Assembly (NCBI RefSeq): GCF_900162815.1
Contig: NZ_FUGD01000087.1
Coordinates: 36,794-100,793, forward strand
DNA from: Psychrobacter pasteurii
Lineage (GTDB): Bacteria; Pseudomonadota; Gammaproteobacteria; Pseudomonadales; Moraxellaceae
Reading direction: 5' to 3'
Length of the DNA stretch: 64,000 bases
Below are positions 9,515 to 18,081 of this stretch, one piece after another (position 1 is the first letter of the stretch; every line of letters begins with the position of its first letter). The notes beneath the pieces were generated by a model. That model was not told the origin of the DNA. It saw only the letters and a list, made by a program, of their open reading frames with translations, and searched no databases. Both the position numbers and the translations under genes were made by a program.

Positions 9515-10303
9515 ATGATTACCAATACACTGACAATCGCGGGTACAGACTGCACCGGTGGCGCTGGGATTCAGGCGGATATCAAAGCCATTAGCGCCAA
9601 TGGCAGCTACGCCATGAGTATTATTACCGCTGTTGTGGCTCAAAATACCCAAGGTGTACAAAAGATACAAATGATGCCGCTTGAGATGATCCGATCCCAA
9701 ATTGATTCAGTCTTCTCAGACGTACAGGTAGACGCTGTCAAAATAGGCATGCTGGGTAACGCAGAGGTCATTGAGTGCGTGGCTGAGGCTTTAGCTAAGT
9801 ACAAGCCTAGCAAGGTCGTATTAGACCCGGTTATGGTGGCTAAAAGTGGCGATAGATTACTAGATGGTGATTCAGTGGCCGCTTTAAGAGATGTCTTACT
9901 GCCGCAAGTGGGCCTTATCACCCCCAACCTTCCTGAAGCCGCTGACTTATTAGGTGTTGCTGAAGCCACCAATCGGGAACAGATGATTGAACAGGCTCAG
10001 CGCCTACAAGTGCCTACCTTCTTAAAAGGAGGCCATCTATCTGGTAGTGAACAGTCTCCTGACTTGCTATCTGCTGAAGGTGAGCTGCACTGGTTTGAAG
10101 GAGAGCGCATCGCCACTAAGAATAGCCATGGTACAGGCTGTACCTTATCTGCTGCGATTGCTACTTTTTGGGGTCAAGGTGACAGCTTACAAACCGCTTG
10201 TGACAAAGCCAAGCAGTATCTGACGGGTGCTTTAAGTAAAGCCGACACCTTAAATGTGGGCCAAGGCCATGGCCCAGTGCATCACTTTTATAAACACTAT
10301 TAA
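9515..10303 (+). CDS. thiD: Hydroxymethylpyrimidine / phosphomethylpyrimidine kinase
   Basis: Phosphorylates HMP twice to give HMP-PP for ThiE. Ribokinase fold, 262 residues, with substrate motif CTGGAGIQADIKAI near the N-terminus, DPVMVAKSGDRLL in the middle and the ATP/anion-hole motif KNSHGTGCTLSAAIA near the C-terminus. A GGACGGAGAG ribosome-binding site precedes the ATG. It is 69 bases after thiE with no terminator between, so probably the third gene of the TPP operon. Its 3' end faces radA, only 10 bases apart, without an obvious terminator between them. Confidence 0.95.
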   Translation: MITNTLTIAGTDCTGGAGIQADIKAISANGSYAMSIITAVVAQNTQGVQKIQMMPLEMIRSQIDSVFSDVQVDAVKIGMLGNAEVIECVAEALAKYKPSKVVLDPVMVAKSGDRLLDGDSVAALRDVLLPQVGLITPNLPEAADLLGVAEATNREQMIEQAQRLQVPTFLKGGHLSGSEQSPDLLSAEGELHWFEGERIATKNSHGTGCTLSAAIATFWGQGDSLQTACDKAKQYLTGALSKADTLNVGQGHGPVHHFYKHY

Positions 10304-10313
10304 TATAAACCCA

Positions 10314-11753
10314 TTAAATTTCAAATGCCCTATCGATGGCATCGTCCAAACGATCGGCAGTGATGACATTGATTCCTTTAAACTGCCCCATTAAGTTTTT
10401 TGGGGCATTGGCTTTAGGCACGATAGCGTGCGTAAAGCCATGTTTCATGGCCTCTTTTAGACGTTCTTGTCCGTTAGGTACAGGACGGATTTCACCTGAT
10501 AGCCCTACTTCACCAAATACCGCTAAAGAGGAAGGCAGAGGCTTTTCCTTAATACTAGAAGCACAAGCTAGTAGCACCGCTAAATCTGAGCCGGTCTCCA
10601 TAACTTTAACCCCACCCACCACGTTGACGTAAACATCTTGGCCACTGGTGTGAATCCCCCCATGTCGATGCATAACGGCTAACAACATGGCCAAACGCTG
10701 TGGGTCTAGACCTAATGCCATACGCCTTGGCTGACCTGCTGAATCATCTACGAGTGCCTGAACTTCCACCAATAAGGGTCTTGTACCCTCACGGCTAACC
10801 ATAACTACTGAACCTGAAATTGGCTTATCGTAGCGACTTAAGAAAATAGCTGAAGGGTTTGCCACTTCTTTTAATCCGGTATCGGTCATACCAAAAATAC
10901 CCAGCTCGTTCACTGCACCAAAACGGTTTTTCACCGCTCGAATCATGCGAAAACGCGAGTCCGACTGCCCCTCAAAGTACAGCACAGTATCCACCATATG
11001 CTCTAAGACTCTTGGCCCTGCCAGCGTTCCTTCTTTGGTCACATGACCCACCAAAAATAACGCCGTTCCTGTTTGTTTGGCATACCGGGTTAACATGGCC
11101 GCAGATTCTCGTATCTGGCTTACCCCACCTGGCGCCGAATTAATGGCATCGGTATAAATGGTTTGAATAGAGTCAATGATGGCCACAGCAGGCTGCTCTT
11201 GAGTCAATGCAGCACAGATGGTCTCAACATTGGTCTCAGTCATCACTTTTAAATGATCACTTGAGAGCCCTAAACGCTGAGCACGCATCGCTACTTGCGA
11301 CAAAGACTCCTCACCCGTTACATACAAGGCACTACCCGCTAAAGATTCAGGGTTTGCCATATTGGCCGCAGTTTGCAGTAAGATAGTCGATTTACCGATA
11401 CCTGGGTCACCCCCGATCAGCACGACTGACCCAGCAACCAATCCGCCACCCAATACACGGTCAAATTCACTAATACCTGTAGGTAGGCGGGTATCAAAAG
11501 TGACATTAACAGAGCCGAGTGTGACCACCCCACTTTGTGAGCCTGAGTAATTCATTCTGTCATTTTTTGCGATACCACCTAAGCTTGGACCCGCTGAAGC
11601 CACTGGCTTACTAGACTTTTTATGATGAGGCATAGACACATTGGGTGCTTCCACCAAAGTATTCCACTCACCACAGTCAGAGCACTGTCCAGACCACTTG
11701 CCAAAGTGTGCCCCACAGTTTTGACAGACAAAGCTGGTTTTAGATTTGGACAT
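10314..11753 (-). CDS. radA: DNA repair / branch-migration protein RadA
   Basis: Processes recombination intermediates with RecA. 479 residues: an N-terminal C4 zinc finger (CQNCGAHFGKWSGQCSDC), a RecA-like ATPase with Walker A GGDPGIGKST, the RadA-specific KNRFG motif (in RAVKNRFGAVNE), and a C-terminal Lon-like domain (about 330-479; VNVVGGVKV, SSLAVFGEVGLSGEIR). All key elements look intact. It is transcribed alone; a hairpin upstream separates it from lptB. Confidence 0.96.
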   Translation of the reverse strand: MSKSKTSFVCQNCGAHFGKWSGQCSDCGEWNTLVEAPNVSMPHHKKSSKPVASAGPSLGGIAKNDRMNYSGSQSGVVTLGSVNVTFDTRLPTGISEFDRVLGGGLVAGSVVLIGGDPGIGKSTILLQTAANMANPESLAGSALYVTGEESLSQVAMRAQRLGLSSDHLKVMTETNVETICAALTQEQPAVAIIDSIQTIYTDAINSAPGGVSQIRESAAMLTRYAKQTGTALFLVGHVTKEGTLAGPRVLEHMVDTVLYFEGQSDSRFRMIRAVKNRFGAVNELGIFGMTDTGLKEVANPSAIFLSRYDKPISGSVVMVSREGTRPLLVEVQALVDDSAGQPRRMALGLDPQRLAMLLAVMHRHGGIHTSGQDVYVNVVGGVKVMETGSDLAVLLACASSIKEKPLPSSLAVFGEVGLSGEIRPVPNGQERLKEAMKHGFTHAIVPKANAPKNLMGQFKGINVITADRLDDAIDRAFEI

Positions 11754-11781
11754 AATAGCGATACCTTATAAATGACAAGAT

Positions 11782-11815
11782 AAAAATGGCCAGCCTATTT
11801 CAGCCAGCCATTTTT
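11782..11815 (-). terminator. Hairpin terminator between lptB and radA
   Basis: AAAAATGGC (11782-11790) pairs with GCCATTTTT (11807-11815). Read on the minus strand it has a T-tail and would end the lptC-lptA-lptB transcript before radA; the symmetry would also allow use from the plus strand. Confidence 0.7.
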
Positions 11816-11912
11816 TATAATTGGAAAAACAAGAGATACTATCTTTTATATGACCTTTTACACGACCTTTTACATAATCGTTTACACAGCTAAGCCGTGA
11901 CGGTTTGCTAGC

Positions 11913-12749
11913 CTAAACTTGGAAGTCTTTACCCAGATAAACCTCTTTTACTAAGGTGTTATTTAACACTTCATCTGAGCTACCGTGAGCGATAATAGCA
12001 CCTTCACTGACGATATAAGCATGCTCACAAATGGCCAAAGTCTCACGCACGTTATGGTCTGTGATCAAAACACCGATACCTCGATGTTTTAAAGCAATAA
12101 TAACTTCTTTAATATCACTCACAGATATCGGGTCTACCCCAGCAAATGGCTCATCTAATAAAATAAACTTGGGGTTGGCTGCCAAGGCACGCGCAATCTC
12201 ACAGCGGCGGCGCTCACCCCCAGAGACACTCATTCCTAATGAATGGCGCACATGACCTAGGCTAAAGTCAGAAATCAGCTTTTCCAATTCTTGCTTTTGC
12301 GCGGCTTTATCCAGATCTTTTCTGGTTTCTAAAATGGCTAAAATATTGTCTTCGACGGTTAGCTTACGAAAGATAGATGCCTCTTGAGGTAAGTAACCAA
12401 TCCCAGCTCTAGCACGCTCGTGCATGGCATACTTAGACAAATCCTGATTGCCAAGCTTTACCACACCTTTATCCATGTTTACCAAGCCAACCACCATATA
12501 AAAACTGGTGGTTTTTCCCGCGCCGTTAGGTCCAAGCAAACCCACTACTTGTCCAGGCTCAACACTAAAAGAGACGTCTTTAACGACCCAGCGTTTGCCA
12601 TAGCGCTTGGCTAGATTACGCATGGTCAAAGCCGTATTCGAGGCTTCAGGGATTAAGCTTTGGGTAGTGGCCGACTCAGGCATGACTTCTGCAGCAGTGG
12701 GCTGTACAGTCTGCTCTGATTCAGCAGGATTTGGCTGTGAGTTACTCAT
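11913..12749 (-). CDS. lptB: LPS export ABC transporter ATP-binding protein LptB
   Basis: ATPase of the LptB2FG inner-membrane complex that drives lipopolysaccharide transport. The ABC core has Walker [14 protein letters not shown], the Q-loop LPQEASIF, signature [14 protein letters not shown], Walker [13 protein letters not shown] and the switch His in ITDHN. A Ser/Thr/Glu-rich N-terminal extension of about 38 residues precedes the usual start (the E. coli protein has about 241 residues; this has 278). The gene starts 3 bases after the lptA stop, so the two are translationally linked. Confidence 0.96.
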   Translation of the reverse strand: MSNSQPNPAESEQTVQPTAAEVMPESATTQSLIPEASNTALTMRNLAKRYGKRWVVKDVSFSVEPGQVVGLLGPNGAGKTTSFYMVVGLVNMDKGVVKLGNQDLSKYAMHERARAGIGYLPQEASIFRKLTVEDNILAILETRKDLDKAAQKQELEKLISDFSLGHVRHSLGMSVSGGERRRCEIARALAANPKFILLDEPFAGVDPISVSDIKEVIIALKHRGIGVLITDHNVRETLAICEHAYIVSEGAIIAHGSSDEVLNNTLVKEVYLGKDFQV

Positions 12750-12752
12750 GGT

Positions 12753-13355
12753 CTATCTAATTCCTGTACGACTGTTTGACTGACTCGGTGGGAAGATCAA
12801 CTCAACACGCTGACTGCCCCCTGCCGTCGCTTCCACATCACCCACTTTTAGGCTATAGCGAATCACGTTACCCGCAAAGCTAGCCCCATTTTGGGTTAAT
12901 TTAGCATTGCCTGTTAAAGTCACAATACCGTTTTGTGCATTGTAATCAATCTTATTGGCTTGACCTTTGGCCAGTCCTTTTTCTTTAGTGACCACTTGCT
13001 GCATGGTAGCGGGACGACCGGTAGCGATAGCAGACTGGATACTACGACCATCTGATAAGTTCACGGTAATATTATCTGCAGCCAACTTTAAGGTACCTTG
13101 AGTGATGGTGACATTCCCTGAATAGGAAGTCACACCTGTCCGCTCACTATAGGTGGCTTTATCCGCCAATAAGCGTATAGGCTGCTGGGCGTCTGAAGGC
13201 AATGCATTGGCCTGAAAAGAGGCTGTTGAGGCTATTACTGCAGTAGCACATAAGGCAACTCTAGGTAAATTTAACATATATGAGCCCATTACTTTGAGGG
13301 TATTTGAATATTGGTTTGAGTTGATTAGCGCTTTGATATTAGAGCGTTTATTCAC
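12753..13355 (-). CDS. lptA: LPS transport periplasmic protein LptA
   Basis: Forms the periplasmic beta-jellyroll bridge between LptC and LptD. OstA-like domain from about residue 55 (IRLLADKATYSERTG, TGNVTITQGTLKLAADNI, IDYNAQNGIVTLTGNAKL). The chosen start is a GTG with AGGA upstream; it gives a long basic n-region before the signal peptide core (about residues 31-48, cleavage after ANA). Internal ATGs at codons 23 (13289) and 27 (13277) would give a more usual signal peptide but lack a clear ribosome-binding site. 105 bases separate it from lptC. Confidence 0.9.
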   Translation of the reverse strand: MNKRSNIKALINSNQYSNTLKVMGSYMLNLPRVALCATAVIASTASFQANALPSDAQQPIRLLADKATYSERTGVTSYSGNVTITQGTLKLAADNITVNLSDGRSIQSAIATGRPATMQQVVTKEKGLAKGQANKIDYNAQNGIVTLTGNAKLTQNGASFAGNVIRYSLKVGDVEATAGGSQRVELIFPPSQSNSRTGIR

Positions 13356-13460
13356 AGTTTAGTTCCTAGACGTTTGGTTTTATAAATTACCAATTTGTTA
13401 ATTAACCGATGGTTCTATAGATCTGAACAGATCTTATTTAATAAATGTTTAAATGTTTTT

Positions 13461-14048
13461 TTAGAATAAAGGAGTATCTCTACGGGCCGGCGGCATAAAA
13501 GTCACGGCAACATTGGAGAATTCATAATCGCCGCTATTCACATCCGCCACAAAGCTTGAAGACTCAAAGCTGTTGTTTGCTTGGGTCACTTTAATAGGCT
13601 TTTCACTAAAGACTTTCTTTTGCTCCAAGTCTCCAATTAATTCCGAAGCAACCAACTTCATAGGCGGTTTAGCCGCCTGTGTATTGGCATCTGACTGACT
13701 AGAAAAAAGCACGTTATTTGTCATCACAACTTTTGATTGCTCGTGATACATAACTGCCTCATCAGCATTAATCATCACGTTTTGACTGCTACTGGGGCGC
13801 CAGTTGAGCTTCATGGCCACTAATTTATCAAAGTTCTGGTCTGAATAATGGGTTAAGTTGTCGGCAGTCAGTGAGTATTCCGCCACCCCTTCCTCATTAG
13901 TTTGGACCGCTAAGATTTCAGTAGCTTCATATTCAATATTGGTGGTAGACATATTTAAAATAGTGTCTAGATCGCCTTGGTTTCTATAAAACCAAACCGC
14001 AAACATGGCTATCAATAGTGAAATTACGAACAGAAACCGGGTATTCAT
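13461..14048 (-). CDS. lptC: LPS export system protein LptC
   Basis: Bitopic inner-membrane protein linking LptB2FG to LptA. One N-terminal membrane helix (about residues 4-20, FLFVISLLIAMFAVWFY) is followed by a periplasmic LptC/OstA-like domain; 195 residues, as expected. The sequence is divergent, as is usual in this family, but position between kdsC and lptA is diagnostic. It likely belongs to the kdsD-kdsC-lptC-lptA-lptB transcription unit. Confidence 0.9.
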   Translation of the reverse strand: MNTRFLFVISLLIAMFAVWFYRNQGDLDTILNMSTTNIEYEATEILAVQTNEEGVAEYSLTADNLTHYSDQNFDKLVAMKLNWRPSSSQNVMINADEAVMYHEQSKVVMTNNVLFSSQSDANTQAAKPPMKLVASELIGDLEQKKVFSEKPIKVTQANNSFESSSFVADVNSGDYEFSNVAVTFMPPARRDTPLF

Positions 14049-14118
14049 TACACCTCTTTATTCTCACCAATTATGGCCAATTAACCTAATACCTTATTAG
14101 ATGGAGATTATTAAAACA

Positions 14119-14646
14119 CTAATCAAGGACGTATTGGCTGATATAGTCTTGATACTTACCATGACCCTTTAGAATTAAGTCGCACACTTCTCGTACTGCG
14201 CCCTCTCCACCAATATGTGTAGTCACCATCATAACGCGGCTTAATACTTCTGGATGAGCGTTAGGCACAGTGGCCGAAAAACCCACTGACTGCAAAGCTT
14301 TGATATCAGGTAAATCATCGCCCATGTAAGCACATTCTTCAAGCTCAACTGGTAAATCAAGAAGCAACTGCTTTAAAGCTTCAAGCTTATCATCACGACC
14401 TTGAATGACGTAATCAATGCCCATTTCTTTCGCACGCTGATTGACCATGGCACTACTTCTGCCTGTAATAATGGCCGTTTTTACCCCTGCTAACTTAACG
14501 GACTTAACTCCCATGCCATCTTTTACGTTAAAGCATTTTGTTTCTATACCATTAGCATCATAGATAATATAGCCATTGGATAAAATACCATCCACGTCTA
14601 ATACCAGTAATTTAACTTTCGATGCCGCTTGAATTAAGTCTTGCAT
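14119..14646 (-). CDS. kdsC: 3-deoxy-D-manno-octulosonate 8-phosphate phosphatase
   Basis: Removes phosphate from KDO-8-P in the KDO pathway of lipid A core synthesis. HAD superfamily type C0 without a cap: nucleophile motif LLVLDVDGILSNG, motif II TGRSS, motif III lysine in the region of GRDDKLEAL, and motif IV AYMGDDLPDI. 175 residues matches the tetrameric KdsC family. It lies between kdsD and lptC, in the usual order. Confidence 0.95.
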   Translation of the reverse strand: MQDLIQAASKVKLLVLDVDGILSNGYIIYDANGIETKCFNVKDGMGVKSVKLAGVKTAIITGRSSAMVNQRAKEMGIDYVIQGRDDKLEALKQLLLDLPVELEECAYMGDDLPDIKALQSVGFSATVPNAHPEVLSRVMMVTTHIGGEGAVREVCDLILKGHGKYQDYISQYVLD

Positions 14647-14732
14647 AATTGCCTTCTATTTATTTTAAATAATGCTAACTATTTTAAAAGTACCAACCAG
14701 GTTAAAACCTGAAAAATCAGTGAGTTAACTTA

Positions 14733-15731
14733 TCAGCTCACACCAGCTTGTAGTAAGTCATGGATACTAATCACGCCTTCTAACTGCTGCTCATCATCAA
14801 CAATTAATAACTGACTAATGGCTTTTTCATTCATTAAACTAAGGGCATCAGAGGCTCTCATAGTCTTTGAAACCTGTTTTGGATTTGGCGTCATAATCTC
14901 AGACATGGACGTTTCTAAATCAATTTTTTTCTCTAAGCATCTTCGTAAGTCGCCATCGGTAAAGATACCCACCACTTTATTATTATCATCCACAATTACT
15001 GCCATACCCAAACGACCACTGGTCATGACAAACAGTGCATTGTACAAAGTGGTGTCTGTAGTCACTAGCGGTAACTGTAAATCCTTTTCAGCTTGATGCA
15101 TTAAATCACTTACCCGCATTAATAACTTGCGACCTAAAGCCCCTGCCGGATGCGATAACGCAAAGTCTTCTGAGGTGAATTGACGCGCATGAACCAAAGC
15201 AACCGCAATAGCATCACCAAGGGCTAACGTTGCTGTGGTACTAGAGGTGGGAGCTAAACCTAAAGGACAAGCTTCTTCAGAGGCACCTAAAGTTAAGGCC
15301 ACATCTGCCGACTTTGGCAACATGCCTCGTTTGTCCCGACTGATACTAATCAGAGGGATGGATAACTGTTTAACCACAGGCAATAAAGTCTTAATCTCAT
15401 CAGACTCCCCTGAGTTAGAGATGGCCAGCAGCACATCTCCCGGCACAAGCATGCCCAAATCACCATGACCGGCTTCCCCAGGATGCATAAAAAAGGCAGG
15501 CGATCCGGTTGAAGCAAAAGTAGCCGCAATTTTACGACCAATATGCCCAGACTTACCCATACCAGTTACCACCACTCGCCCTTTACAATTGCGAATAAGC
15601 TCGCAGGCTTGAACAAATCTCTCATCTAACTGCTCTATTAACAGCTCAAGAGCGTTTTGTTCTGTGCGAATCGCATCGACGGCGTAAGTAATATACTGTT
15701 CAGCGGTAGGTGGCTCAATCTGTGTTTTCAT
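14733..15731 (-). CDS. kdsD: D-arabinose 5-phosphate isomerase
   Basis: Converts ribulose 5-phosphate to arabinose 5-phosphate, the first KDO step. N-terminal SIS domain (VVVTGMGKSGHIGRKIAATFASTGSPAFF; then LLAISNSGES) and two C-terminal CBS domains (VSDLMH.., MTPNPKQVSKTM..). The longest open frame begins at a TTG at 15815, but ATG 15731 gives the family length (332 residues, like E. coli KdsD) and is preferred, though neither has a strong ribosome-binding site. First gene of the KDO/Lpt cluster. Confidence 0.93.
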   Translation of the reverse strand: MKTQIEPPTAEQYITYAVDAIRTEQNALELLIEQLDERFVQACELIRNCKGRVVVTGMGKSGHIGRKIAATFASTGSPAFFMHPGEAGHGDLGMLVPGDVLLAISNSGESDEIKTLLPVVKQLSIPLISISRDKRGMLPKSADVALTLGASEEACPLGLAPTSSTTATLALGDAIAVALVHARQFTSEDFALSHPAGALGRKLLMRVSDLMHQAEKDLQLPLVTTDTTLYNALFVMTSGRLGMAVIVDDNNKVVGIFTDGDLRRCLEKKIDLETSMSEIMTPNPKQVSKTMRASDALSLMNEKAISQLLIVDDEQQLEGVISIHDLLQAGVS

Positions 15732-15909
15732 AGTGTCTGAGTACTTTTCTTTATTTTTGTGAAAAATAGCAATAACGATTTTATTTATAGCCCTTTTATT
15801 TATAGAGCTTAGCAAAAACCATATTAGGGACTAAGTTTAGCATATTACCTGTGTTACAAGCAGTCTAGGATGTAAGTTCCGTGTATTAATATCTATAATT
15901 TAGTAATAA

Positions 15910-15935
15910 AAAAGCCTGCTAATTAGCAGGCTTTT
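15910..15935 (-). terminator. Terminator downstream of hfq
   Basis: Perfect palindrome AAAAGCCTGCTAAT/ATTAGCAGGCTTTT with T-tails on both strands. It should end hfq transcription on the minus strand before the kdsD promoter region. Confidence 0.85.
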
Positions 15936-15991
15936 ATTTCTTTTCATCCAACACAAAGCTAGAAGAAAGTTTATGTTTTACTATAAGCCGA

Positions 15992-16591
15992 TTACTCGTC
16001 ATCACCAAAGTTTTTGGTTAAATCATCTTCATCTTGTTGTGATGGGCCAGCAAAGCCACGTTTCTCAAAGCCGCGCTCACCAAACCCGTGCTGTGGACGA
16101 TTGGCACCAAAGGTTCTATCAGAATCAAAACCACGATCGCCTTCAAAGCCGCGCTCAACACCGAAGCCACGCTCTTGTACAAAGCCGCCTCTTTCTTGAT
16201 TAAAACCACGGTCAGCAAAGCCACCACGATTAAAGCCGCTACTGCGCTTATTAGCAAAGCCACCAGGCTCAAAGCCAGGCGCACTACGATCAAAACCTGA
16301 CGTGGCAGCAGGATTCGCCCCAAAGCCACCTTGATATCCAGCGGGCTGCTGAGCAATGCCACCGCTAGGCGTTGCGCCACTGCTGCGTGGGTTACGGGCA
16401 GGTACTACGGTTGAGATGGCATGCTTATATACCATCTGGCTGACTGTATTTTTTAATAAAACCACGTACTGATCAAATGACTCAATTTGTCCTTGGAGTT
16501 TTATGCCATTGACTAAGAAGATAGACACTGGGATGCGGTCTTTACGCAATGAATTTAAAAACGGGTCTTGTAACGTTTGTCCTTTTGACAT
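15992..16591 (-). CDS. hfq: RNA chaperone Hfq with long RGF-rich C-terminal tail
   Basis: Hexameric Sm-like protein that pairs small RNAs with mRNAs. Residues 1-70 are a normal Hfq core (Sm1 in [16 protein letters not shown], Sm2 YKHAIST). The remaining ~130 residues are Gly/Phe/Arg-rich with about eight RGF or RGGF units (for example [31 protein letters not shown]) and an acidic end ([13 protein letters not shown]). E. coli Hfq has about 102 residues; Moraxellaceae relatives are known for long glycine-rich tails, so this supports the lineage assignment. miaA lies upstream (245-base gap) in the common miaA-hfq order. Confidence 0.95.
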   Translation of the reverse strand: MSKGQTLQDPFLNSLRKDRIPVSIFLVNGIKLQGQIESFDQYVVLLKNTVSQMVYKHAISTVVPARNPRSSGATPSGGIAQQPAGYQGGFGANPAATSGFDRSAPGFEPGGFANKRSSGFNRGGFADRGFNQERGGFVQERGFGVERGFEGDRGFDSDRTFGANRPQHGFGERGFEKRGFAGPSQQDEDDLTKNFGDDE

Positions 16592-16835
16592 CGGGTGTGT
16601 CTCCTAAATTTTTAATTTATTATATATGGATGACAGATTAGTTATTAGCTTAATACGGTCAATTTAAAATAGCCATTAAGTTTCGTTATAAATTAGCTCT
16701 ACTCTCAAACAGAGAGTGTTTATATTTATACTGTCTTTACCATATCATTTTTTTGACTGTCCGTACTAGAAAATTAGTTCACAGTGAGTGTTATATGTGT
16801 AAGTAAGTTTTTTCTAATTATTAGCTTTAGAAATA

Positions 16836-18011
16836 CTATAATCTAGCGTTTAGATAATCTTTTGCCTCGGTAATAGTTGCAAAAGCATGAACCACTTTGT
16901 TGCCACGGTCAAGTTGGGCAGACGTATTGAAGGTATCTGTCTGAGAGAACTGGCGCTGAGTGGTCAGGGAACTATTCTCTTGATCACCATTCGCTGGTTC
17001 AACATTTGAGGGATCAAAGCTGGCTACTAAGTTTCTAAGCCACGTGTACTGGCGTTTTGCAAGCTGTCTTGTGGCATATAATGCCTTATTTTTCATATCT
17101 TGACAAGCAGTTGCCTCGTCAAGGTTATTAACAGCTAAGCCTTTATCTTCAATAGTTTCGCTGTTATTTATTAGTCGCTTCGCCGCTGGATGATTTGTTA
17201 AAAGCAAATAATCTATCACTTGTCTGTACCCAACACAGCGCATCGAAGGCATATCGGCTGATAGCTCATATTGCTGTAATAGAGCAGTCACTTCCTCAAA
17301 GAACCCTTGCTGCCACATAATCTGTAAACGAAGCTCAATGCGTTCATGTAACCAAGCTCTATCTGGCATGACAGCCAATCCTAGCCAATACTGCTCTGGA
17401 TTATTAGATAAAGCTTGTTTAGGCAATTTTTGCCATTCACTTAACGGTTTCCCCGTTTGTTTATATACTTCAATCGCTCGGGTAATCCTTTGAGTATCTC
17501 CTAGTGGCAAGCGCTCAGCAATAACCGGATCTACCTGTTGTAAATACTGGTGCAGCACTTCAATACCTTGCTGCTTTCGCCAGTGCTCCACCTGTTCACG
17601 GATTTGTGGGTCAGTATCTGGCACTGCCGATAGCCCATCAAACAGAGCCATATAGTACATCATGGTGCCACCCACAAGTAGTGGGATTTTATTGCGGCCA
17701 TGAATCTCTTTGATTAGCCGCTCCACATCAGTGACAAAGTTAGCCACACTATAAGAGTCAGTCGGATCAATGATATCTACCAAATAGTGCGGATATTGCA
17801 ACAACTCCTCTTCGGTAGGCTTAGCAGTACCGATATTCATATCTTTATAAATTAGAGCTGAATCTACAGAGATAATCTCAAACCTCCCTGTCTCATAAAG
17901 CTCATAAGCCAAAGAGGTTTTACCACTGGCTGTGGGGGCCATCAAACATACCACACTGTTTTTCGGCAAAGGGCTCTTATCTAATGATGATTTTGTCGAG
18001 TGGTTAACCAT
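16836..18011 (-). CDS. miaA: tRNA dimethylallyltransferase
   Basis: Adds a dimethylallyl group to A37 of tRNAs reading UNN codons. P-loop APTASGKTSLA, the catalytic DSALIYKDMNIGTAKP motif, and MRCVGYRQ are intact. At 391 residues it is about 75 longer than E. coli MiaA: there is a low-complexity insertion between the conserved YRQVIDYL and ATRQLAKRQYTWLRN, and a Ser/Asn/Gln-rich C-terminal extension (about 325-391). Both lie outside the catalytic core. Upstream neighbour mutL ends 70 bases away, in the mutL-miaA-hfq order of many gammaproteobacteria. Confidence 0.94.
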   Translation of the reverse strand: MVNHSTKSSLDKSPLPKNSVVCLMAPTASGKTSLAYELYETGRFEIISVDSALIYKDMNIGTAKPTEEELLQYPHYLVDIIDPTDSYSVANFVTDVERLIKEIHGRNKIPLLVGGTMMYYMALFDGLSAVPDTDPQIREQVEHWRKQQGIEVLHQYLQQVDPVIAERLPLGDTQRITRAIEVYKQTGKPLSEWQKLPKQALSNNPEQYWLGLAVMPDRAWLHERIELRLQIMWQQGFFEEVTALLQQYELSADMPSMRCVGYRQVIDYLLLTNHPAAKRLINNSETIEDKGLAVNNLDEATACQDMKNKALYATRQLAKRQYTWLRNLVASFDPSNVEPANGDQENSSLTTQRQFSQTDTFNTSAQLDRGNKVVHAFATITEAKDYLNARL

Positions 18012-18081
18012 AATAACGGTCTCTTTGGATAATGTACGAATATATTGTTAGTGTTTTATATAGCTTTATAGTTTTTTTGTT

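Noticed and set aside
11845..11885. Repeated GACCTTTTACA-like phrases near lptB
   Set aside because: Only two to three imperfect copies of a short AT-rich phrase; likely chance.
15973..16380. Several overlapping open frames on both strands in the hfq tail region
   Set aside because: They arise from the repetitive composition of the RGF-coding DNA; the hfq frame explains the region.
16681..16725. ACTCTC/GAGAGT hairpin between hfq and miaA as a miaA terminator
   Set aside because: Six base pairs only and no T-run on the minus strand, so not supported.
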